Shown here piece after piece: positions 34,540-42,220 of a stretch of 64,000 nucleotides of DNA. Made by a program: the position numbers and the translations under genes. The stretch's first letter is position 1. Each line of letters begins with the position of its first letter. The notes under the pieces were generated by a model. It worked only from the letters and a program-made list of their open reading frames with translations. It searched no databases and was not told the DNA's origin. Source of the stretch: Clostridium sp. AM22-11AC (GTDB lineage Bacteria; Bacillota; Clostridia; Lachnospirales; Lachnospiraceae); assembly GCF_003473545.1 (NCBI RefSeq), contig NZ_QUCM01000003.1, forward strand, positions 63,472 through 127,471, written 5' to 3'.

Positions 34540-36554
34540 TTTCCTTCCTCCCCTTTTTCTCTGCTACTGTTTACTGCAGCCTGAATCCTTCGATTCATTT
34601 CTACTGCCAACCAATGCCCATCCTGCATATTCCGGATTGCTTCCACTTCTGCTTCTTCATCCCACAGATCCAGAAAAACACTGTAAAACTTTACAGTTTC
34701 CTCCTTCATTCCCATAGAATCATCCAGATTAAATGCAAGAAGAAATATAACATCTGCATCTTCGTCTTCCTGCCATTTCACTGGTCGTTTCAATGTGGCA
34801 ACCATAACCGCAGGCCTTATAACACATTTGGCATTTCCGTGAGGGATCGCAACTCCTTTTCCAAGAGCTGTAGGTGCTGTTACCTCATGTTCCAATACAG
34901 ACTTTTCAAATTCTGCTGTAACGTAACCACTGTCCTCTAATTGTTTGCACAGCATATGAAGCAGTTCGTTTTTATCATTTATTTCAAGATTCAGATGCAC
35001 AAATTCTTCACAAAAAAGATTTTTCTGGATATGCAACTGATTACAGGGCTGTTTTGTTTTCAATTTTCGTCTTCTTACCTGCTTCATACGATTTTCAATA
35101 TTTCGTATGTCATACTGGGTCATCAGGCAATCTACAACCACTACTTCTTTTCCATAATAAGGCGTATCCAATTGCATTGTGGTGATCACCAGATCACAGG
35201 AAACTGATTTCAATTTTCTTATTTCCCTTATAGAAAGAACTTCTGTAATACAGAGATCACTTATATTACGCTCTAACTGTTCCCGCAGGATCTGCGACAT
35301 TCCAATTCCGTAATCACAGATCACACAGGCTGAAACTCGGGAAAGGCTGCGCTCTATAGCACCTCCTAAAAGTAATGCAAGACTGCACATTTCATGCTCA
35401 TTTAATTCCAATCCCAATTCTTTCTCAAAATATACGCCTGCCCCATAAACTGCTGCAAAAACATTTGGATATTTTTGCTTTACCTGTTTTAAAAGCGGAT
35501 TTACAATTTTTATATTGTACTGTAACCTTACGATCATGGAACGCAGCTGTAAAAACAAAGTTTTTGAAAAAAACAGATCCTGTCTGAGATTAACATTTAC
35601 AATATCACTTAACAGTGAGATCAAACGTATACTGAAATAGCAAAGTTCTATATCATCTGCTTCACATTGCAGCATCTGCTTTTCATCCTGAAAGATCTGG
35701 ATATCAGAAATCCCAACTGCGAATTCAATAAATTGTTTCTCTGTATCCTGCAAAGATAAGCTATAATTTCTTTCCAGTTCTTTGATCAACGTTTCCGTAA
35801 TATGTTTTGTATATCTTTCTTTTACCTTTATAGGTGAAACATCCGGTAATTGAACATTTTTATTATTTCTTGCCCGGACAATGGATAAGGATAATAAGAA
35901 AAACATTTGTATATGAGCTTCATATCCAAAAGAAAAACTGTACTGCCGTTCTAAAAAGCAAATTGCTTTGTTGATTCCATTGGTATCAAACCCTTTTAAA
36001 AAATCTTCTATCAGCAAATACTCCCCTTTTTGCCTGCATGTATATTTTTCCTTTTTTATCCTTAGGAAAAGATTCCACATCGCAATCCGCCAGGAAAATT
36101 CATCACAAAGAATCCAAAATCCTTTTCCCCGTCCCTTTTCCAGGGTAATCTTTCGGTTTTTCAGCCATTTTTCCACCTCAGGTATAAGTCTTTCTGCTGC
36201 CGAACGACCCATATATAGATATTTTTGGATCTCTGTATAATTAATCTGTCCTTTTGTAAGAAGATAATAGATCAACAGGCTTTTCTCATCCGCTTCTTCT
36301 GCGGTTAACCCTTTACTTTCCAGCTGTCTTGTATATCTCTCCCAGACCTCAGCTTCAATTACCAGCTTTATTCCCAGTCTGGGCTTTTTCTCCAATGTTC
36401 CCAGGCTTTCCTTTTTGATCACCTCCTGTATGATCAGTAATTCATTTCTTATGGTTTTCACAGATACCTGCAAGGCCACTGAAATATCTGATACAGGAAC
36501 AAAATCATCCTGCGCATGAAGGTAATACAGAATATCCATCTGTCTTTCTGTCAT
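34536..36554 (-). CDS. PRD-containing transcriptional activator with EIIB/EIIA domains (MtlR/LicR type)
   Basis: 672 aa. Two N-terminal helix-turn-helix blocks (MTERQMDILYYLHAQDDF; YTEIQKYLYMGRSAAERLI), two PRD domains at about 180-400, an EIIB-like domain with CDYGIGMSQIL around residue 417, and a C-terminal EIIA domain with VAIPHGNAK around residue 596. Phosphorylation by HPr and the PTS should switch it, with activation when its sugar is transported. It is the first gene of the operon with its own EIIA, EIIB, EIIC, aldolase and dehydrogenase. It is not a BglG antiterminator, since it lacks an RNA-binding domain. Confidence 0.9.
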   Translation of the reverse strand: MTERQMDILYYLHAQDDFVPVSDISVALQVSVKTIRNELLIIQEVIKKESLGTLEKKPRLGIKLVIEAEVWERYTRQLESKGLTAEEADEKSLLIYYLLTKGQINYTEIQKYLYMGRSAAERLIPEVEKWLKNRKITLEKGRGKGFWILCDEFSWRIAMWNLFLRIKKEKYTCRQKGEYLLIEDFLKGFDTNGINKAICFLERQYSFSFGYEAHIQMFFLLSLSIVRARNNKNVQLPDVSPIKVKERYTKHITETLIKELERNYSLSLQDTEKQFIEFAVGISDIQIFQDEKQMLQCEADDIELCYFSIRLISLLSDIVNVNLRQDLFFSKTLFLQLRSMIVRLQYNIKIVNPLLKQVKQKYPNVFAAVYGAGVYFEKELGLELNEHEMCSLALLLGGAIERSLSRVSACVICDYGIGMSQILREQLERNISDLCITEVLSIREIRKLKSVSCDLVITTMQLDTPYYGKEVVVVDCLMTQYDIRNIENRMKQVRRRKLKTKQPCNQLHIQKNLFCEEFVHLNLEINDKNELLHMLCKQLEDSGYVTAEFEKSVLEHEVTAPTALGKGVAIPHGNAKCVIRPAVMVATLKRPVKWQEDEDADVIFLLAFNLDDSMGMKEETVKFYSVFLDLWDEEAEVEAIRNMQDGHWLAVEMNRRIQAAVNSSREKGEEGK

Positions 36555-36610
36555 GCTTCTTCATTCCCCTTTCCTTTTTGATTTCTGTGAATCTTTAACT
36601 TTGTGCCTTT

Positions 36611-36690
36611 ATTATAACAGAACATTTTTCCCGCTCCTTTTTTGTTTTTGACACATTTCCGGTTTTTTACTTTATTTTTTTGACACATTT
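36611..36690 (-). promoter_or_regulatory. Promoter with two direct repeats, probable activator sites
   Basis: TATAAT at 36611-36616 on the minus strand has no good -35 box. Upstream of it lie two copies of AAATGTGTCAAAAA (minus), around 36645-36658 and 36677-36690, 32 nt apart, or about three helical turns. Their position, roughly 35-80 nt before the start, suits binding by the adjacent PRD activator. Confidence 0.55.
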
Positions 36691-36741
36691 AAAAGCATTA
36701 ATGTATTTTTAAATTTCCAGTTTTTCCCAATTATTAGTTAG

Positions 36742-36779
36742 AAAAAAAGACCGCACTTCTTATCTGTGCAGTCTTTTTT
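36742..36779 (-). terminator. Terminator after the DJ-1 gene
   Basis: AAAGACTGCAC / GTGCGGTCTTT-type stem with long A and T runs on both sides, just downstream of the DJ-1 stop. Confidence 0.88.
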
Positions 36780-36817
36780 ACTCCTGTTACTTATTTTAAT
36801 ATGATAATCTATATTCC

Positions 36818-37372
36818 TTATACCTGGTCGTACTGGATGGAATCCTTTACCATCTGTGCATGCTGAGGTCCCATCAGCAGACGGATCAGTTCGATCCCCA
36901 GATCTAAGGCATATCCAAGTCCTCTTGCTGTGGTGATATTTCCATCTGTGATCACGCCCTGACGGGTGTAGGAAACACCCTCTAACTTGTCCTCAAAACC
37001 TGGATAGCAGGTGGCTGTTCTTCCCTTTAACAGTCCCATTTCCCCAAGGATACTTGGAGCTGCGCAGATGGCTGCAATGCGGCGCCCCTGCTTGTTTGCC
37101 TTGCAGATCGCATTCTTTAAGCCTTCATGAGCCTTTAATGTATTGGTTCCCGGCATACCTCCTGGGAGGAATAATACATCTGCTTCTTCTGCTGCTGTTT
37201 CATCAAAAAGGGCATCTGCTTGAAAATGAATATGATGAGAGCCTGTGATCTCACGGCTTCCTGTTACTGATACAAGTGTTACTTCTGCTCCGGCACGGCG
37301 AAGAACGTCTACTACTGCAAGACATTCCACTTCTTCCAGCCCATCTGCAAGAAACGCAAAAACTTTTGACAT
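36818..37372 (-). CDS. DJ-1/PfpI family protein (YajL-like)
   Basis: 184 aa. The nucleophile elbow cysteine is in AAICAAPSILG, the acidic residue in LADGLEEVEC (Glu15), and the LFLPGGMPG loop is typical. Family members are deglycases, chaperones or glyoxalases in oxidative or carbonyl stress; the exact activity is debated. A single gene, divergent from the CYTH gene. Confidence 0.9.
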   Translation of the reverse strand: MSKVFAFLADGLEEVECLAVVDVLRRAGAEVTLVSVTGSREITGSHHIHFQADALFDETAAEEADVLFLPGGMPGTNTLKAHEGLKNAICKANKQGRRIAAICAAPSILGEMGLLKGRTATCYPGFEDKLEGVSYTRQGVITDGNITTARGLGYALDLGIELIRLLMGPQHAQMVKDSIQYDQV

Positions 37373-37531
37373 TTTTTATTCTCCCTTTATACATATAATG
37401 TGTAACCGATCTGAAACTTTATTTATTTTACCATTTTTCCCTTTTTCTGAAAAGAGATAAATGCTATGATAGTGTATACCAAAACGTGCAAAATATTGTT
37501 AAAAAAGCACACAACCAGAAGGAGTATCTAC

Positions 37532-37981
37532 ATGGAGATCGAAAGAAAATTTCTCATTAAACAAATCCCTGAAGGGTGTACATCTTTTCCCTGCAGACAG
37601 ATCGAACAGGCCTACTTAAATACAGATCCTGTGGTCCGGGTCCGCAGGGACAATGATGACTACTATCTCACCTACAAGGGAAAAGGCCTCTTATCCAGGG
37701 AAGAATATAATCTTCCTCTGAATAAAGAAGCCTATGAACATCTGCTTGCCAAGGCAGATGGCATTATCCTTACAAAAAAGAGATATATGATCCCGGTTCC
37801 GGGAAATGATCACCTTACCATTGAATTAGACGTCTTTGAAGGCCACTACGACGGTCTTATCCTTGCAGAGGTAGAATTTGCCAGTGAAGAGGAAGCAAAG
37901 GCATTTAACCCGCCTGCATGGTTTGGAGAGGACGTTACTTTTTCCGGTGAGTATCACAACAGCCGCCTGTCAAAGGGTTAA
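37532..37981 (+). CDS. CYTH-domain protein (triphosphate tunnel metalloenzyme)
   Basis: 149 aa from the ATG at 37532, with AAGGAG 9 nt ahead. The ExExK signature is MEIERKFL, at the very N-terminus. Further strands carry [18 protein letters not shown] and ELDVFEG with basic and acidic tunnel residues. Members hydrolyse tripolyphosphate or thiamine triphosphate; the substrate is unknown here. Its stop overlaps the stop of the convergent isomerase remnant by four bases. Confidence 0.9.
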   Translation: MEIERKFLIKQIPEGCTSFPCRQIEQAYLNTDPVVRVRRDNDDYYLTYKGKGLLSREEYNLPLNKEAYEHLLAKADGIILTKKRYMIPVPGNDHLTIELDVFEGHYDGLILAEVEFASEEEAKAFNPPAWFGEDVTFSGEYHNSRLSKG

Positions 37982-38421
37982 GCTAATATCTTTTTATAAT
38001 GCTCCAGCTGGTCTGCCATCTCTTCGCCTACTTTGTAGCTGAGAAGGATGGCATCCGGCACCAGCTTCTCCGGCATAGCAAGAAGATAATGCTGGATCTC
38101 ATAGGTAAAAGCCCTTTTATAATCTGCCTTTGCCAGAGCTTTTAAAATCATATCCCAGTCTGTATTTCCTGTATAAGGAAGCACATGAACATTTCCCCGG
38201 TCTGTCTGGTCGGAAATGTGGGTAGCCCGAAGATAGGGACCTACTTTGGCGATCGCCTTATCCTGGTCCAGGTTTTCGATGGCGCCGTGTTCTGTATCCC
38301 AGCAGATACCCAGATTGTCGGAGCCAATGGCTTTTAACAGATCCAGTAATTCCTCCGGCTGGATACAGTAGCGCTTCACCCCTTCTTTTGTCTCACCCCA
38401 CATGTTTTCCACGTGAACTAC
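37978..38421 (-). pseudogene. Sugar phosphate isomerase/epimerase, N-terminally truncated
   Basis: About 145 codons remain of a TIM-barrel protein that is usually near 270 aa. The surviving part has [20 protein letters not shown] with metal-binding Asp and His, HISDQT, and [16 protein letters not shown] [14 protein letters not shown], all of the AP endonuclease 2 family. The first half is missing: upstream of VVHVENMW the same frame reads into a TnpB zinc-finger remnant (LSVREW). GTG at 38412 or ATG at 38403 could start it but there is no good ribosome binding site. Probably not functional. Confidence 0.85.
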
Positions 38422-38640
38422 CCATTCCCTTACGGACAGTTTTTTTGTTTCTGTATTTTGGTATCCGCAAACGGCACACAGCTGACTGCTGGCATAAAAT
38501 TTATTTATCTTCCGAAACTATCACTTGGTTTTCGCTGATAATCTCATGTGACATCTTGTGCAGATAATCTTTTCTGGTATTTGTTATTTTCTCGTAGCAT
38601 AATGCTATCTTTTTCTTTATTTTGTAGTAGTTTTGGCTTC
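38422..38640 (-). pseudogene. TnpB (IS200/IS605 family) remnant with internal deletion
   Basis: Reading the minus strand in two frames gives TnpB pieces. The first is KRSQNYYKIKKKIALCYEKI, continuing TNTRKDYLHKMSHEIISE and NQVIVSED, then a stop. The second is [19 protein letters not shown], then [11 protein letters not shown], the start of the TnpB zinc finger. The RuvC part expected between VSED and KFYASSQ (about 60 aa) is deleted. The second frame runs straight into the isomerase remnant, which marks a recombination junction at about 38421. Confidence 0.85.
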
Positions 38641-38886
38641 TTTTTTCTTTGTGTGCTCTCCCAGCAGACCTCGAAAGATCGAAAGACCAATACGCTCTTC
38701 TGCCTTCGAATCCTTATAGATTCCATTTGTGTTTTTACGTTTTCAAGATATAATAGTTGAACAAAATCGGAACTTTCTGTATAATAAAAAACCTGGATGT
38801 TGAAAATTGAAAATACCTCAGAGTACAATAAGACTATTGACTGACAGGTTAGTAAAAATCTTATTGAACAGAGAGAGGTATCTACA

Positions 38887-39106
38887 ATGAAGTCTTACAC
38901 ACAGAACGCAAAACGACAATAATACAACTAAAAATGACCGTAAGGATCCGAATGTTATAGTAGGATTAGTTAGAGATTATGCGATGCAGACTAAACGTGT
39001 GGATTATGATCCTGGTGGATATAGGAGGTTAGCTGCCATAGAGGGAAGGGTATACCATTCAACCGCTATTTCAGTACCTGACACTGATACATCGAAATGC
39101 TTATAG
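38887..39106 (+). pseudogene. Small unknown ORF with a probable frameshift
   Basis: ATG at 38887 after GAGAGAGG starts MKSYTQNAK, then a stop after two more codons. One base further, another frame carries DNNTTKNDRKDPNVIVGL, ending with VPDTDTSKCL at 39106. Joined, they would give about 72 aa. I do not recognise the family. It lies on the same strand as the pilin-like gene. Confidence 0.4.
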
Positions 39107-39130
39107 ATGTGGCTTATTCACTGAGATATG

Positions 39131-39146
39131 AAAGGTTGAAAAACCT
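39131..39146 (+). other. Small hairpin before the pilin-like gene
   Basis: AAGGTT-GAAA-AACCTT, followed by a weakly T-rich stretch; may be a weak terminator of the preceding ORF. Confidence 0.35.
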
Positions 39147-39193
39147 TGAATTTTCAATAGAAAACACTTGATTATATGAGGAGGTGAAGTGCT

Positions 39194-39571
39194 ATGAAAA
39201 AGAAAAACGATGGATTCACGCTGGCAGAGCTCTTGGTCGTTGTCGCTATTATTGGAGTTCTTGTGGCGATCTCCGTTCCGATCTTCAGTCAGCAGCTTCA
39301 TAAAGCCAGAGTTGCGACAGACTGGGCCAATGTAAGAAACTACTATTCGCAGCTCCAGTATGATTTTATGGAAACAGAAACAGTCAAGGATGAATACTTG
39401 AATGAATGGCAAAAGCCAGGGATCACTTCTTTTCAATTAACAGGACAGACTGTGAAACTAAAAACCGGATGTCTATGGGTTGCACCAGAAAACAATAATG
39501 GTGGATACAACCTGCTGTATATTTGCAATGACTATCATGACAAGTGTCGATTAATGCTTCCAGAAGACTAA
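39194..39571 (+). CDS. Orphan type IV prepilin-like protein
   Basis: 125 aa. The prepilin peptidase motif GFTLAE at residues 7-12 (cleavage after Gly7) is followed by the hydrophobic pilin helix LLVVVAIIGVLVAISVPIF. The globular part has two cysteines, Cys94 and others in CLW, ICN and KCRL, which may form disulfides. GGAGG 10 nt ahead. No pilus assembly ATPase, peptidase or other pilin genes are in the window, so the machinery must lie elsewhere if it is used. It ends at a terminator. Confidence 0.88.
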   Translation: MKKKNDGFTLAELLVVVAIIGVLVAISVPIFSQQLHKARVATDWANVRNYYSQLQYDFMETETVKDEYLNEWQKPGITSFQLTGQTVKLKTGCLWVAPENNNGGYNLLYICNDYHDKCRLMLPED

Positions 39572-39585
39572 GAATATAGTTCCAT

Positions 39586-39633
39586 GGGCCTATGGGAACG
39601 GAGTACTCCGTCCTCTCCTATAGAGCCTTTTTC
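39586..39633 (+). terminator. Terminator after the pilin-like gene
   Basis: Branched stem: GGC-TATGGG with CCTATA-GCC and an inner GGAG/CTCC hairpin, followed by TTTTTC. Confidence 0.75.
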
Positions 39634-39639
39634 TTATTT

Positions 39640-39940
39640 TACCCTGGCCTTCCACGCAACGTAAAGGTCAAACCACTCGCCTTTCACTAAATTTACTCTT
39701 ACCGCAGATAGCTTATCGAATTTCCAAAAAGAAGTTCAGCATAATGCGTTGTTATGTCCTTTTTAAGATATATTCCAACAGGCAGTAATTCGACATAATA
39801 TTCTATCCATGATATAATTTAAATAATAACATATGAACGAAATACAGTGAGTATATCTGCAATTATGAAAATTATCAGTTAACTTCTCTGTATTTTAATT
39901 ATACAAGGATTTTTCAAACGCAATTTCTGTCTTTTTATTC
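39640..39940. other. Intergenic stretch with a possible short gene remnant
   Basis: No intact gene. On the minus strand an open tail ends VKGEWFDLYVAWKARVK at about 39642; the VKGEWFDL part is reminiscent of T5orf172/MUG113 nuclease ends, but this is weak. The rest is AT-rich. Confidence 0.3.
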
Positions 39941-42142
39941 CTATAAATCTTCGTGGAGTTTTATATCCCTATTATCTGCCATACATTGTTTTAAAGCAAC
40001 AATCATTTTTTCCGCATCCAACGGCTTTGCAAGATGGGCATTCATTCCTGCCAGCCGACTGTTAATTATGTCTTCTGCAAAGGCATTTGCGGACATTGCA
40101 ATGATCGGAACCCTCATGGCATCTCTTCTTTTCATTTCCCTGATTATCCTTGCCGCATCCAGTCCATTCATCCTCGGCATCATAACATCCATATAAATCA
40201 CCCCGAAATAATCCAGTGCGGATTTCCCGAAGATTTCAACTGCTTCCTGTCCGTCCGCTGCACAGGTAACCTCCATACCACTGTCTTCCAGTATACATCT
40301 GGCAATTTCCATGTTCAGCTCATTGTCTTCCACAACCAATGCCCGCATACCTTCCACTGAATAATCCTCAAGGCTTACCGAATTGTTTTCTGGTGAATTA
40401 CTGATTTTATCCTGTACTCCAATTTTGAACGGTATTTTTACAACAACTGTAGTACCAACACCAATTTTGCTCTTCAGTTCAATTCTTCCATCCATCCTGT
40501 CCACAAGCTGTTTCGTAATCGCTAGCCCCAGTCCGGTGCCTTCATATCTGGATCTGCTTGTCTGGCTTTCCTGGGAGAACATATCAAAAGCATGGGCAAT
40601 AAAATCTTCACTCATACCCACGCCTTGATCTTTGCAATAGAAAGTGAAAAATGCTCTGCCATCATCCAGCGCTTCTTCCTTAACCCAGACCGTGATCACA
40701 CTACCCACCTGACTGAATTTTATAGCATTGTCCAAAATATTCGATAGAATCCTGCCAAGATATACCGGATTTCCAACCAGAGCGATGTGACTATATGTAC
40801 CATTTTTCCAGTCAATCTCATACTGAATGCCTTTCTTTGCAGCCCGCTCATCATAAATTTGGTTCAATTCCCTCAGTACCGTTGTCAGATCAAACAAAAG
40901 CTGATAATCCTTTAAATCTCCGCTCTGAAGTTTATTCATATCCAGCACATCATTTACCAGAGACACAAGATATTTCAGGGATTCCATTGCCTTTTCTCTG
41001 ATCTTCTGCTGCATCTGTGGATCATCTGCATACTGATTTCCCATATTTACCATACCGATAATACCGTTCAATGGTGTACGGATATCATGACTCATGGTTG
41101 CCAGAAACCTTGTTTTCATTTCGGCTTCCCTCTTTGCTGCTTCCGCTGCAAAGTTAAGATTCTCTTCACGTCTCTTGGAATCACTGATACTGCGGACCGT
41201 ACATAAGACATGGGTCACATTTCCAGATTCATCCCGTTTTTTTACAGTAAAAAGCATCCGATGCCAGCTGCCATCACACATCCTGTATTCTGTAGAAATA
41301 CATTCTTCCGTCTTCAATCTTGCGGAAAGTGTAGAAACATCCAGAAACGGACGTATCAGCGGACGGTATTCCGGTGCAACCATTGTATCACAAAGCTGAT
41401 ACAGTTTCTCCAATGCACATCCTCTGTTTCCTGTCAGTTTGTGTATTTCGCTGTCATTTGATACCTCTTCAAAAAAATCTTTCTGCACATCAATCCTGTA
41501 GATAGAACAGTAACTCTTAGCAATTGCCGAAATTATTTCATTACTCAGCCGTGTCTCGTCCAGTGCCTGCCTTAACTGATTCTGGATCGTAGTTTCTTTT
41601 TCCATGATATCATCAATATGTCGGAAACCCACCAGTGCGAAAAAATGTTTCTCGTCCTGGTATATTTTGATTGCCTGCGCCTCAAAAAATTCATGCTGAT
41701 TCGGATTTGGTTTGCTTCTGTAATGGTAGGTAATGCGCTCCCTCCGGGAAAGCTGTTCCTTCAGATACCTCGTCGAAATCCAGTCTTTAAATTCTTTTCT
41801 CTCTTTTTCATACAGATACTGAACCGCATATTGGTCAGCAGCATAATTGAAATTATCACACTGTTTCAGATTCATTTTTTTTGCATTGGTTCCGTCATTC
41901 ATATGCAGAATCTCAAAGAAACCGGTATTTAATTCAACATAATAGACAGCCGTAAAATCTGCACATATTTTGTCCAAAAGCCGTCTTTCCGCTATCTGTT
42001 CTTCCAGCGTACTTTTCAGTTTTCTGTTCCTCATATGTACCATTACAGTCAGGATAAGAAGCAGAACGATCAGCACGGCTATAAAAACCAAAGCGGCTAC
42101 AGACTGCATTTGCTTTGGAAATATGTATTTAGTTTCTGTCAT
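39941..42142 (-). CDS. Hybrid sensor histidine kinase/response regulator, membrane-bound
   Basis: 733 aa from the ATG at 42142, preceded by AGAGAGG at 8 nt; a start at 42181 is possible. One membrane helix (VAALVFIAVLIVLLLILTVM) near the N-terminus, then PAS-like sensing regions, HisKA (MSHDIRTPLNGIIGM with the phospho-histidine), HATPase (DNAIKFSQVG, DQGVGMSEDF, GTGLGLAITKQLV) and a C-terminal receiver with the aspartate in YMDVMMPRMNG. No output domain. It is the third of three hybrid kinases in a row; 78 nt separate it from the upstream one. Confidence 0.9.
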   Translation of the reverse strand: MTETKYIFPKQMQSVAALVFIAVLIVLLLILTVMVHMRNRKLKSTLEEQIAERRLLDKICADFTAVYYVELNTGFFEILHMNDGTNAKKMNLKQCDNFNYAADQYAVQYLYEKERKEFKDWISTRYLKEQLSRRERITYHYRSKPNPNQHEFFEAQAIKIYQDEKHFFALVGFRHIDDIMEKETTIQNQLRQALDETRLSNEIISAIAKSYCSIYRIDVQKDFFEEVSNDSEIHKLTGNRGCALEKLYQLCDTMVAPEYRPLIRPFLDVSTLSARLKTEECISTEYRMCDGSWHRMLFTVKKRDESGNVTHVLCTVRSISDSKRREENLNFAAEAAKREAEMKTRFLATMSHDIRTPLNGIIGMVNMGNQYADDPQMQQKIREKAMESLKYLVSLVNDVLDMNKLQSGDLKDYQLLFDLTTVLRELNQIYDERAAKKGIQYEIDWKNGTYSHIALVGNPVYLGRILSNILDNAIKFSQVGSVITVWVKEEALDDGRAFFTFYCKDQGVGMSEDFIAHAFDMFSQESQTSRSRYEGTGLGLAITKQLVDRMDGRIELKSKIGVGTTVVVKIPFKIGVQDKISNSPENNSVSLEDYSVEGMRALVVEDNELNMEIARCILEDSGMEVTCAADGQEAVEIFGKSALDYFGVIYMDVMMPRMNGLDAARIIREMKRRDAMRVPIIAMSANAFAEDIINSRLAGMNAHLAKPLDAEKMIVALKQCMADNRDIKLHEDL

Positions 42143-42220
42143 AGCAAAATCCTCTCTCTGTTTCCTGCCTGCTTTTTCCATGCACCCAGAAAGCTCCTGA
42201 TTGCTGCGGTTGCCTCATAA

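Noticed and set aside
38544-38828. 94-codon frame on the minus strand in the TnpB remnant
   Set aside because: It is out of frame with the recognisable TnpB peptide and mixes upstream non-coding sequence; the TnpB reading is better supported.
39640-39800. T5orf172/MUG113-type nuclease gene
   Set aside because: Only a short C-terminal-like stretch is open; too little for a call beyond a note.
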